Shown here: in pieces, positions 35,128-43,542 of the stretch | How positions within the stretch are numbered: the first letter of the stretch is position 1 | Layout of the letters: every line of letters begins with the position of its first letter | Notes under the pieces: generated by a model | What the model was told of the DNA's origin: nothing | Databases searched by the model: none | Seen by the model: only the letters and a program-made list of their open reading frames with translations | Program-made: the position numbers and the translations under genes | Assembly: GCF_011059105.1 (NCBI RefSeq) | Contig: NZ_JAALLS010000004.1 | Span: 124,001 to 188,000 of the forward strand | DNA length: 64,000 bases | Reading direction: 5' to 3' | DNA from: Fodinibius halophilus | Lineage (GTDB): Bacteria; Bacteroidota; Rhodothermia; Balneolales; Balneolaceae

Positions 35128-35783
35128 CGGGCCTTGACTAAAAAAGAGGATCTCTTCGAAATATTTTAAGCATCATTCGGTATAGCTCCTCCTTGGGATT
35201 ATTGAACCGAAACTCCGACTCCTTAAGGTGTAAAATATAGGTTTCCTGGTGAATTCCTTTAAACTTCTCCAGCCGAGATTTTAAGAAGCCGCGAAATCCA
35301 TCAATACAACTTATTTTATCCGGCTTCACCTTTTGCAGTTCTCGGCGATCAACCAGCCAAACTTGTTTATTCTCAGAAAAGTTAAGGATAACATCCAAAC
35401 AGTGCTGCTTCTGTATGCCAGGGTTCATACATGCTTTTTCTTCTACGATACAGGCATACACATTGCTATTCTCCTCACATATTCCGAGACAAAAATTATT
35501 CTGGCATCCCTCTCCTATCTGCTCCATATAGGATACTTCAAAAGGAGCCTGTTTGTAACAATAAGCAGCAAGCCGCTGTCGAATTCCCTTTAGATACCTA
35601 TTCACTGTGTTACGATTCAATCCTGACAGTTCGGCTATCTGAGTAGCTGTTAAATCCAGTGCGAATAAGCGCACCAATTCCCTGAATTTATATTCCGATA
35701 TTTTTCCACGATTAACATACTTGTTATTCATTCGCTCGCAATGACTTACGTAAATTTAATACTTCTATTTTAGTCAAGGCCCG
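35128..35783. mobile_element. IS1595-type insertion sequence (ISNwi1-like), probably inactive
   Basis: About 656 bases bounded by perfect inverted repeats CGGGCCTTGACTAAAA (35128-35143) and TTTTAGTCAAGGCCCG (35768-35783). One minus-strand transposase gene fills it, with its stop codon inside the left repeat. No clear 8-base target duplication is visible at the flanks. The transposase is short and lacks catalytic residues, so the element is probably immobile unless helped in trans. Confidence 0.8.
35138..35731 (-). CDS. Degenerate IS1595-family transposase
   Basis: 197 residues. The N-terminus is a clear ISNwi1-type helix-turn-helix (KISEYKFRELVRLFALDLTATQIAELSGLNRNTVNRYLK) and the C-terminus matches too (FKGIHQETYILHLKESEFRF, RDPL). 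The middle has decayed. The usual VDESYFGG is FEVSYMEQIGE, so the first catalytic Asp is gone. The spacing between the second Asp and the final acidic residue is about 20 residues shorter than normal, and that residue is Asp (SCIDGFRGF) instead of Glu. About nine Cys are present, clustered in GCQNNFCLGICEEN and EEKACMN. The reading frame is intact, so it is either recently dead or kept as a DNA-binding protein. Confidence 0.8.
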   Translation of the reverse strand: MNNKYVNRGKISEYKFRELVRLFALDLTATQIAELSGLNRNTVNRYLKGIRQRLAAYCYKQAPFEVSYMEQIGEGCQNNFCLGICEENSNVYACIVEEKACMNPGIQKQHCLDVILNFSENKQVWLVDRRELQKVKPDKISCIDGFRGFLKSRLEKFKGIHQETYILHLKESEFRFNNPKEELYRMMLKIFRRDPLF

Positions 35784-35837
35784 TCTTATAGTCCGGCTTG
35801 TAATAGCCCATCGAAACCATTCCTTGATCATCTTTTA

Positions 35838-35854
35838 TTTAGAATCATTCTAAA
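35838..35854. promoter_or_regulatory. Perfect TTTAG...CTAAA palindrome before the heme receptor
   Basis: TTTAGAATCATTCTAAA is a perfect 17-base palindrome, 56 bases before the receptor start. Its outer TTTAG/CTAAA arms resemble DtxR/MntR-family boxes, and a near copy precedes the receptor at 48094. Confidence 0.6.
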
Positions 35855-35910
35855 CTATATTTATGACCTGCTATTTAAAAACAGTCTAAATAAAATTCAA
35901 GTTTTTTGGA

Positions 35911-38199
35911 ATGAAAAATTTCTGGTGCTTTACTCTGTTTATCGTAGTTACGGCAGGGACCCTTTCTGTTAAAGGCCAACCCACATCTTCGTTAACGGGC
36001 AAAGTTTTAACTGCAGATGAGCAACCGATCGTCAATGCCCATATTACTATTGACAATAATCACTACCACACCGTCTCTGATACTCAGGGAATGTTCGATT
36101 TTTCATCAATGCCTGCAGGCACTCACAAAATTGTCATCAGCCATGTGGGATATAAACCCCTTCATAAAACCATTGAGCTTGATAACCAACCTGAGGTCCT
36201 GACTTTTCATCTAAAGAGTAAACGCTACCAATCCTCTGCCGTTGTAGTTACAGCAACACGAACGCCCCGAGATATCGAAGAGGTCCCGGAACCGGTTACT
36301 GTGATTTCTGACAAACAGATCGAGGCCCTGGGGAATAATCGACTCAGCACTGTTTTAGCCGAACAAACCGGACTTAGCCTTACATCCAATCATGGTACCG
36401 GGCTACAGGTACAAGGTTTTACTTCGGAGTACACCAAAATTATGATTAACGGACAACCGCTGATCGGACGAACCGCCGGTACTTTTAACCTTGACCGTAT
36501 TACAGTTGGCAATATTAAACAGATCGAAATTATTAAGGGGCCTTCTTCGGCCCTGTGGGGCAGCGATGCGCTGGCGGGCGTGGTAAATATCATTACCCAG
36601 GAAGGGACACGCCCTTTTGAATTAGGTGTGGATGCCCGCTACGGCACCAATCAAACAATGGATCTGGGACTAGACCTTTCAGCACGGAGAAAGGGCTGGA
36701 AAAACGATGTTTACTTTAACCGTAATAGTTCCCAGGGATATAGCCTTTCTCCGAATGCCCTTTCCCAAACCGTACCGGAATATGCCAACTACACCGGCTC
36801 ATACCACACCGAAGTAACCGTATCCGATCGTATTGATACGGAATTCCAGGGGCGTTATTACCGTGAAACCCAAAACAGTATCGATTACCTGGGCAGCCGC
36901 GATAATCCTACTATGTTAGACGGCGAGGCCCTGCAAGAAGATTATAGCCTGTCTCCTACCCTGCATTTCAACCTGGCTTCAAAAACAAGAGCAGAGCTAT
37001 CACATTATTTCAGTCGCTATCGTACCGACACCCAACTTCATTACCAACAAGGTGACAGCCTGTATAACCGATCAAAATTTGACCAGTATTTCAATAAAAC
37101 GGAACTGCAGCTTAACCAAAACTGGAACGCTATCCATGCTACCACAGCGGGGGCCGGCTATAAACATGAGCAGTTGAAAGCTAAACGCTATGCCGGCTCC
37201 CCTATCTTTAACAGCTACTTTGGCTTTATCCAGCATGAGTGGATGCCTAACGACCGACTGGATATCATCGGGGGGCTGCGATATGACGCCCACAGTGAAT
37301 ACAGCTCGCAATTAAGCCCCAAGCTCTCAGCACGATACGAGTTATTTACCTGGTTAGACCTAAGGGCATCTGCCGGCAGTGGTTTTAAAGCACCCGACTT
37401 CCGCCAGCTGTTCCTCAACTTTACCAATCCCACCGTCGGCTACAGTGTATTTGGATCCAGTAATCTCAAAGAAAAAATTCGATCACTGCAAGCTGATGGT
37501 AAGATAAAACAGATTTTACAACCGCTGGACCAGCTCAAAGAAATTAAGGCCGAACATTCCTGGGCCTATAATGTGGGGCTAAACCTGCAACCCAAAGAAC
37601 AGCTGAGTTTGCGAATCAACCTCTTTCGCAACAATGTGAATAACCTTATAGAGTCTGCCCCCATTGCGCATAAAACGAACGGGCAATCGGTATTCAGCTA
37701 TTTCAACCTGGAAGAAGTATATACCCAAGGCATTGAAGCCCAGCTGCGGTGGAATCCCGTCCGGCAACTGAAGATCACGGCCGGCTACCAACTGCTGGAT
37801 GCCCGCCGAAAAATTGAAGAAACCAAGACGGTACAAGATGATAACGGGGAAATTGTCGAAAAGAATGCTGTTTCCTACGAGCCGATGTTTAATCGCTCTA
37901 AACATACGGCCAATCTAAAGGTTTTTTACAATTGGCAAGCCCTGGATATCGATGCCAACATTCGCGGCAAGTGGCACGGCAAATACGGCCGTATGGATAC
38001 CAACGGCAATAATTTTGTAGACAGTGATGAATACCAAGATGGATATATGACCTGGAATACTGCTATCGCGAAGACTATCCAAAACCGCTACACCCTTCAG
38101 CTGGGCGTTGAGAACCTGTTTGATTTTACGCGTCCCGGCGACCTGTCGTACCTGCCCGGACGCAAGTTTTACGCAAAGTTTTCATTACAACTCTATTAA
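35911..38199 (+). CDS. hmuR: TonB-dependent heme receptor (HmuR type)
   Basis: 762 residues, signal ending SVKGQ. It has a carboxypeptidase-regulatory-like domain (about 28-105), a plug (about 115-225, IEIIKGPSSALWGSDALAGVVNIIT) and a beta-barrel ending in aromatic YAKFSLQLY. The heme-receptor boxes are present: FKAP at residues 492-495 and NFTNP shortly after, matching the FRAP/NPNL region of HmuR/HemR. The next gene, 27 bases downstream, encodes HmuY. It imports heme across the outer membrane using TonB energy. Control by a DtxR-like palindrome upstream is likely. Confidence 0.88.
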   Translation: MKNFWCFTLFIVVTAGTLSVKGQPTSSLTGKVLTADEQPIVNAHITIDNNHYHTVSDTQGMFDFSSMPAGTHKIVISHVGYKPLHKTIELDNQPEVLTFHLKSKRYQSSAVVVTATRTPRDIEEVPEPVTVISDKQIEALGNNRLSTVLAEQTGLSLTSNHGTGLQVQGFTSEYTKIMINGQPLIGRTAGTFNLDRITVGNIKQIEIIKGPSSALWGSDALAGVVNIITQEGTRPFELGVDARYGTNQTMDLGLDLSARRKGWKNDVYFNRNSSQGYSLSPNALSQTVPEYANYTGSYHTEVTVSDRIDTEFQGRYYRETQNSIDYLGSRDNPTMLDGEALQEDYSLSPTLHFNLASKTRAELSHYFSRYRTDTQLHYQQGDSLYNRSKFDQYFNKTELQLNQNWNAIHATTAGAGYKHEQLKAKRYAGSPIFNSYFGFIQHEWMPNDRLDIIGGLRYDAHSEYSSQLSPKLSARYELFTWLDLRASAGSGFKAPDFRQLFLNFTNPTVGYSVFGSSNLKEKIRSLQADGKIKQILQPLDQLKEIKAEHSWAYNVGLNLQPKEQLSLRINLFRNNVNNLIESAPIAHKTNGQSVFSYFNLEEVYTQGIEAQLRWNPVRQLKITAGYQLLDARRKIEETKTVQDDNGEIVEKNAVSYEPMFNRSKHTANLKVFYNWQALDIDANIRGKWHGKYGRMDTNGNNFVDSDEYQDGYMTWNTAIAKTIQNRYTLQLGVENLFDFTRPGDLSYLPGRKFYAKFSLQLY

Positions 38200-38226
38200 T
38201 CTAAAAACAACCAAATAAGAACTACT

Positions 38227-38856
38227 ATGTTTCCATTTAAAAAAGCACTATCACTACCACTCTTAGCTGCTGCCATTGCCTTTTTATTCACTGCCTGTGA
38301 CGATTCAGGAACAGGAGTAGACAATGGCGAAGAACCATCGAAAATTGAAACCGACACCGTTGAAGATATTCATACTGGGATATTCTCAACTGCCCAATAT
38401 GTCTATTATAATCTTCGGGAAAATAAGATTGTTGAAAGCACTGACTCAGCATCTACCAAATGGGACATCGCTTTTTACGGCACGGATATTTACACCAACA
38501 GTGGGACGAGCGGTCCCGGAGAAGGAGGAGCGATTGTACTCGACCAATCATTTGATGCTACGGAAATAGCACCATCCGAGAACTATAATACAGATACTGA
38601 TACGTTGTTGGCCATCCCCGGAGACAAATGGTACAGGTACACAGGCCGCAAGGGGGATCCGGCACATACAGTTCTCCCACTCGATAATAAGACAATTGTC
38701 GTACGTACAGCCGACGGCGAACACTATACTAAAATTAATATCCTGAGCTTTTACAAAGGAAATCCAACCATTGAAGAAACCCCTCCGATGGAAGATACCG
38801 GCTACTACACTTTCGATTACGCTATTCAGCTGAACGGTACGCGCAAGCTTAAGTAA
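38227..38856 (+). CDS. hmuY: HmuY-family heme-binding lipoprotein
   Basis: 209 residues. The lipoprotein signal ends LFTACDDSG, with acidic residues after the Cys favouring surface display. The body has the HmuY pattern: WDIAFYGTDIYTNSGTSGPG, GGAIVLDQSF, GDKWYRY and HYTKINILSFYKG. HmuY proteins capture heme from host or environmental hemoproteins and pass it to the HmuR receptor, which is encoded directly upstream. Axial ligands cannot be assigned without alignment. Confidence 0.88.
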   Translation: MFPFKKALSLPLLAAAIAFLFTACDDSGTGVDNGEEPSKIETDTVEDIHTGIFSTAQYVYYNLRENKIVESTDSASTKWDIAFYGTDIYTNSGTSGPGEGGAIVLDQSFDATEIAPSENYNTDTDTLLAIPGDKWYRYTGRKGDPAHTVLPLDNKTIVVRTADGEHYTKINILSFYKGNPTIEETPPMEDTGYYTFDYAIQLNGTRKLK

Positions 38857-38876
38857 CGCTACGTACTTTGCTCATT

Positions 38877-38928
38877 CCCGGGGAAGGCTGTTGGTCTTTT
38901 GCAAACGGGCCACAGCTCTTTTCCCGGG
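38877..38928 (+). promoter_or_regulatory. Large imperfect hairpin between hmuY and the chelatase gene
   Basis: Left arm CCCGGGGAAGGCTGT and right arm ACAGCTCTTTTCCCGGG enclose a 20-base loop. There is no T run, so it is more likely a stability or attenuation element within the operon than a full terminator. Confidence 0.45.
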
Positions 38929-38965
38929 CTTCTAATCACTTTCAAACTAAAACCGACCAACCAAT

Positions 38966-39952
38966 ATGTTCACCAATCATTTGACTTCGAAACTACTATT
39001 TGCCGTTGTACTTATGTTTAGTACGATGGTTTCCGGCGCTATTGCCCAAGATACCGGTGTACTCATCCTGGCCCATGGCGGCAGCGAACAATGGAACAAG
39101 GCTGTTGTAGAAGCCGCACAACCGTTGGAAAAAGACCATGCTGTCGAAATTGCGTTTGGTATGGCCAATGCCGTAACCATGCACAACAGCATCGAAAAGC
39201 TTGAAAAGAAGGGCGTTAACAAAATTGTAACGGTACCGCTGTTTATCTCCAGCCACAGCCCTATCATCCGTCAAACGGAATACCTGCTGGGACTGCGTGA
39301 TACTCTTGCAGATGATCCCATGCCGTTAATGCACCATAAGGATGAATACCTTGCTATGGTGGGTAAAGAAAAGGCGGATTCCTCACAGCTGGTCCATGGC
39401 ATGCTCATTCCTGAGAACCTGCAACCCCTGGAAATAGATGCTGAAGTGACGATGACCCCGGCCCTGGATGACCATAACTTAGTTGCCCAAATTCTGCATG
39501 ACCGTATCAGCAAGCTAAGCGACAAGCCATCCAACGAAACAGTTGTTATGGCCGGACACGGTCCCAACCGAGGGAAGGACAATATCAAATGGGTTAAAAA
39601 CATGGAATCCCTTGCCCGCAAAGTGCAGGATATCCAAAAACAACAAGGGAAAGGTTTTAAGCAGATTTTTGCTCTCACGGTACGCGATGATGCCAATGAG
39701 CAGGTTCACGAACAAGCCAAACAACAGTTTCGCAATGTGGTCCGTCAATCGGGCCAGTTTGGAGATGTGATCGTAGTGCCCCTGTTCCTGTCATCCGGCG
39801 GACGCGAACATGCTGTTGCCAACCGCCTGGAAGGCTTGGATTTTGAGTGGAGTGGTGAAACACTGCTGCCCCACCCACTAATTAGTGACTTTTTGGTGAG
39901 CTCAGTGAACCAAGCACTTAAGAGTAATTCCGCAGGCGATACAGCGAAATAG
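38966..39952 (+). CDS. Exported CbiX/CbiK-type chelatase, possible heme dechelatase
   Basis: 328 residues with a signal peptide (MFTNHLTSKLLFAVVLMFST, cleavage at AIAQ). Two CbiX-like halves are visible. The first has LILAHGGSEQW (His37) and VPLFISSHSP (His97). The second has VVMAGHGPNRG (His198) and VVPLFLSSGGREH. The cytoplasmic relatives insert Co or Fe into sirohydrochlorin. An exported copy in a heme-uptake operon recalls IhtB/FetB of Porphyromonas, a CbiK-like protein proposed to strip iron from heme, and periplasmic CbiK of Desulfovibrio. A role in heme handling or iron removal is inferred. It lies 109 bases after hmuY. Confidence 0.82.
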   Translation: MFTNHLTSKLLFAVVLMFSTMVSGAIAQDTGVLILAHGGSEQWNKAVVEAAQPLEKDHAVEIAFGMANAVTMHNSIEKLEKKGVNKIVTVPLFISSHSPIIRQTEYLLGLRDTLADDPMPLMHHKDEYLAMVGKEKADSSQLVHGMLIPENLQPLEIDAEVTMTPALDDHNLVAQILHDRISKLSDKPSNETVVMAGHGPNRGKDNIKWVKNMESLARKVQDIQKQQGKGFKQIFALTVRDDANEQVHEQAKQQFRNVVRQSGQFGDVIVVPLFLSSGGREHAVANRLEGLDFEWSGETLLPHPLISDFLVSSVNQALKSNSAGDTAK

Positions 39953-39987
39953 GAAGACCTCCTAACAATCACTTTAACCCGAGCGCT

Positions 39988-40042
39988 ACTTCCGGGTATC
40001 ACCGACTGATAACCTTAACGGTCGGTGATACCTGCCGGGAGT
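39988..40042 (+). terminator. Strong hairpin at the end of the hmu unit
   Basis: A perfect 12-base stem GGTATCACCGAC / GTCGGTGATACC (39995-40032) is extended by CCGG pairs outside. There is no long T run, so it acts as a terminator or mRNA-end stabiliser. Confidence 0.6.
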
Positions 40043-40216
40043 ACCATAGAGATCATCTCTCAAAACCTCTGTGCTATAACCAGAACTTTATTAGAGATTG
40101 CTAAAAACAACCCAGGATTGAGAAGGACCCATTTTAGTGTAAAAGAGATCATATTCACTAAAAGAGTCCCTACTAAAGATAAATTATAATCTAAAATCGT
40201 TTCTGAGCCCTTCATT

Positions 40217-40978
40217 ATGAATCTTCAAAACACACTACTCAAAGCGTCTTTATTCTGCCTCTTCTCTTTATTTACGCTTCAAGTTTCTGCCCACAATCTA
40301 TGGATAGAAACAGCCCCCACCGCCAATATTGGAGAACACCATCGAGTATCTATTTATATGGGGGAATATTCTTATGGTGTTCGCGAAAATATTAAAGAGC
40401 ATCGCAAAGAAATAGGCCCTATTACATTATATCTTATCGAACCTGACGGAACTGTTGCAGAACTAGAAACAACAATAGATGGTAACCGCTTTGTTGCTAG
40501 GTTTACGCCCAAAACGAAAGGGACCTACCGGCTGGCTCTAAATGTAACCAAAGCACCGGTTGTGGATTGGCGAGAGTACGATTTGGGGATACTGAAGACC
40601 AACTTCTTTTCTTCGGCTGTTGTAGAAGTGGCAGCCCCAAAGGATCATAAAACTTCAATGAACCCCGTATCTGATCTAAATGAACTGCTTATCACACCAA
40701 CAACAACAGCTCCTTTTGAACGTAATACTCCTGTAACATTTCAACTTACGTTCCAAGGTAAGCCACTGCCCGAACAAGAAATTAAAGTGGGATACAAAGA
40801 CAAGTGGTTTAAAACGCTTTACACCGATGAGCAAGGACAGCTGACCGTCAGTTTTCCCTGGAATGGGCAATTTGTTATTGAAACCGTTCATACAGAGCAA
40901 ACCTCCGGCAGTTTTCAGGGCGAGGAGTATGAAGCTATCCGCCACACTGCAACCTATGTTATTCCAAGGCAAAAGTAA
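40217..40978 (+). CDS. DUF4198-family periplasmic protein
   Basis: 253 residues, signal ending VSAHNLWIE. The mature protein would start at or near His, as is usual in DUF4198 (AHDxWLE-type start). It has two beta-sandwich parts: a first (about 25-145) and a second Ig-like part (about 155-250, ending ATYVIPRQ). DUF4198 proteins are linked to metal uptake, notably nickel/cobalt-type systems and TonB receptors, but their cargo is unsettled. It lies alone between the hmu unit and the first xus-like locus. A weak TTTTAGTG/CACTAAAA repeat (40132-40163) precedes it. Confidence 0.82.
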   Translation: MNLQNTLLKASLFCLFSLFTLQVSAHNLWIETAPTANIGEHHRVSIYMGEYSYGVRENIKEHRKEIGPITLYLIEPDGTVAELETTIDGNRFVARFTPKTKGTYRLALNVTKAPVVDWREYDLGILKTNFFSSAVVEVAAPKDHKTSMNPVSDLNELLITPTTTAPFERNTPVTFQLTFQGKPLPEQEIKVGYKDKWFKTLYTDEQGQLTVSFPWNGQFVIETVHTEQTSGSFQGEEYEAIRHTATYVIPRQK

Positions 40979-41147
40979 TGCTTCATCCACTCTCCCAGGT
41001 TCAAATAATGCTTGAGCTAATTAGCAAAACTTATTGTAGTACTCATCAATTCAGCTCCTGCCCCCAACAACAACCCGGGATAAACTATAACACGGATCCA
41101 CATTTATGTTCTATCTATATCGCTTTACCAGTAAGACTGATGTAACA

Positions 41148-43505
41148 ATGAAAAAGTTAATCCTTTGCTTTCTGCTTATAGCTTGTAGTCAAGTGACATC
41201 TGCACAAAGCCCCGCAACGATAAAAGGTATAATTACCAATCAATCCCAAACACCATTACAGGGCATTAATGTAGCCTTGGAAGGCACCCGGTATGGAGCG
41301 GCAACTAATGCAGACGGCCAATTTAATATCCACAACATTCCGGCGGGCACCTACACTCTTGTGGCTACCGGAATTGGCTATCAGTCGAAAAAGAAGCAGA
41401 TCACTATCCGGCAGGGAGAAATAAAAACATACACCTGGCAGCTACGAGCTTCCTCCTATAACCTGGAATCCATTACCGTTACTGGTAAAAGCCAACTCCG
41501 CGAGGTCGAGGAAAAAGCCTTCAATGTAGATGTGGTAGACACCAAAAAGTTAGACGCTAGCTCCATGGAGTTGGGTCACGCCCTGGACCGTGTTTCTGGG
41601 GTACGAGTACGCGAGAGCGGCGGTGTGGGCTCGCGGATGAACTTTTCGCTAAACGGCTTTAAGGGAAAGCAGGTTAAGTTTTTTATCGATGGCGTGCCCA
41701 TGGACAACTTTGGATCTTCTTTTCAGCTTAACAACATCCCGGTAAATCTTGCTGAACGTATTGAGGTATACAAAGGCGTAGTGCCTGTAGAGCTGGGTGC
41801 CGATGCCCTGGGCGGAGCCGTCAATATTGTTACAGACGCCTACTCCAAAAGCCATGCCGACATATCGTATTCCTATGGGTCGTTCAATACGCATCGCACC
41901 AACCTTAATGCCGTATATGTGGCAGAGTCGGGGTTTATAGCCAAACTAAATGCCTTCCAAAACTATTCTGACAATAACTACAAGGTACAAGTAGATGTTG
42001 CCGACCTGGAAACCGGTGAGTATTACCCCAACCGCAAGGTAGAACGTTTTAACGACACTTATCACAACGAAACCATCATTGCCAATATAGGTGTGGTTGA
42101 CCAATCCTTTGCCGACCGGCTGCTGGTAGGCATAACCTTAGGGCAAAATTATGATGAAGTACAAAACAGCAGTCGCCTCGTCAATGTCTTTGGCCAGTGG
42201 CACACCAAGGGCAACATTATTATGCCTACCCTCAAATATCAGAAAAAGGATTTCTTGGCCGAAGGCCTGGATTTTAACTTGAGTGCAAACTACAACTTTG
42301 GAGAGGAAGCGAGTATTGATACGGTAAATCGTCGCTACAATTGGCTGGGCCAGTACAAGCAGTATAACGGGCCCGGCGGCGAACGCTCGTACTCAAAGTA
42401 TAAATATCAAAATAACAACGGTCTCGTAACGGCTAATGGGAGTTACCGGATTGCTCCTCATCACTCGCTCTCGCTGAGTAATACCCTTAATACCTTTGAC
42501 CGCGAAGGCCATGACGAGCTAAACCCCGATAAAGAGATCTACTCGCAACCCAAGAAGACGTTGAAAAATATAGCAGGATTAGGGTATCAGTATGAAAAAG
42601 ACAGCTGGAGTGCCTCGGTCTTTACTAAATATTACTTCCAAAATAACCGGTATGCCCAGCCGTATAACCCTACCGGCAATTACGGAGATGTAGCCTACAA
42701 AAACCGCAATAACTCGTTTAACTACATCGGTTATGGAGCCGCTACCACTTATTTCATTCATGACAACCTTCAACTTAAAGCTTCCTACGAAAAAAGCTAT
42801 CGCCTCCCCGATTCAAACGAGCTTTTCGGAAATGTGATAAACCTGGAGGGGAACATTGACCTGAAACCTGAGATGAGCCACAACTACAACCTCGGGGTCA
42901 GCTATTGGCTCAACATCCAGGACCGCCACCAGATCACAATTAAAGAGGACATCTTTTACCGTGATGCCAGCGACTTTATTCGCCCCCGGCTTAGCACCAA
43001 TCAGGCCCGGCAAGTTATGGATAACCTGGGAAGTGTTACAAACCTCGGTTTTGAGACGGAAATACGCTACTCTTATCTGCGAAAATTTTCTATCGGTGCA
43101 AACCTTACCTACCAAGACTTGCGCAACAATACCAAGTATGTAGAGGGAAAAAAGAGCGTAGTCTACCGCGATCGCATCCCCAACATGCCCTACCTGTATG
43201 GCAATGCTGATGTCTCATATTCAGTCAATAACCTCTGGGATCAGAGACACTCGCTCAGTCTAAGTTATAACTTGCTGTATGTGCACGAATTCTACCTATA
43301 CTGGCCCAGCCTTGGGAATAACAGTAGTAAACTGAGCATTCCTCAACAGGTTTCTCACGACCTCCGTCTCACGTACACCCTCAACAAGACAAACCTTAAA
43401 TTCACCCTGGAGTGCAAAAATATTACAGACAACAATCTCTATGACAATTTTAGCCTTCAAAAACCCGGCAGAAGCTTTTCCGGGAAAATAAAATACAGTT
43501 TTTAA
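41148..43505 (+). CDS. TonB-dependent receptor, XusA-like (locus 1)
   Basis: About 785 residues from ATG 41148 (MKKLILCFLLIACSQVTSAQ), preferred over ATG 41106 because it begins the signal peptide. A carboxypeptidase-like domain (about 22-105), plug (about 115-235, IEVYKGVVPVELGADALGGAVNIVT) and barrel ending SGKIKYSF are visible. The order receptor, DUF4374 lipoprotein, PepSY membrane protein is that of xusABC of Bacteroides, which takes up foreign siderophores. Ferric siderophore import is therefore the best guess. Confidence 0.87.
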   Translation: MKKLILCFLLIACSQVTSAQSPATIKGIITNQSQTPLQGINVALEGTRYGAATNADGQFNIHNIPAGTYTLVATGIGYQSKKKQITIRQGEIKTYTWQLRASSYNLESITVTGKSQLREVEEKAFNVDVVDTKKLDASSMELGHALDRVSGVRVRESGGVGSRMNFSLNGFKGKQVKFFIDGVPMDNFGSSFQLNNIPVNLAERIEVYKGVVPVELGADALGGAVNIVTDAYSKSHADISYSYGSFNTHRTNLNAVYVAESGFIAKLNAFQNYSDNNYKVQVDVADLETGEYYPNRKVERFNDTYHNETIIANIGVVDQSFADRLLVGITLGQNYDEVQNSSRLVNVFGQWHTKGNIIMPTLKYQKKDFLAEGLDFNLSANYNFGEEASIDTVNRRYNWLGQYKQYNGPGGERSYSKYKYQNNNGLVTANGSYRIAPHHSLSLSNTLNTFDREGHDELNPDKEIYSQPKKTLKNIAGLGYQYEKDSWSASVFTKYYFQNNRYAQPYNPTGNYGDVAYKNRNNSFNYIGYGAATTYFIHDNLQLKASYEKSYRLPDSNELFGNVINLEGNIDLKPEMSHNYNLGVSYWLNIQDRHQITIKEDIFYRDASDFIRPRLSTNQARQVMDNLGSVTNLGFETEIRYSYLRKFSIGANLTYQDLRNNTKYVEGKKSVVYRDRIPNMPYLYGNADVSYSVNNLWDQRHSLSLSYNLLYVHEFYLYWPSLGNNSSKLSIPQQVSHDLRLTYTLNKTNLKFTLECKNITDNNLYDNFSLQKPGRSFSGKIKYSF

Positions 43506-43542
43506 AACAATTTACCCTTAACCATAAGCACGAAAACTTAGC

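Noticed and set aside
35120-35791. Target-site duplication of the IS1595-type element
   Set aside because: The eight bases on each side (TCTTTTAC and GTCTTATA) do not match.
40132-40163. TTTTAGTG/CACTAAAA inverted repeat before the DUF4198 gene as a DtxR box
   Set aside because: The arms are 16 bases apart, unlike the compact boxes at 35838, 47978 and 53094; noted only as weak.
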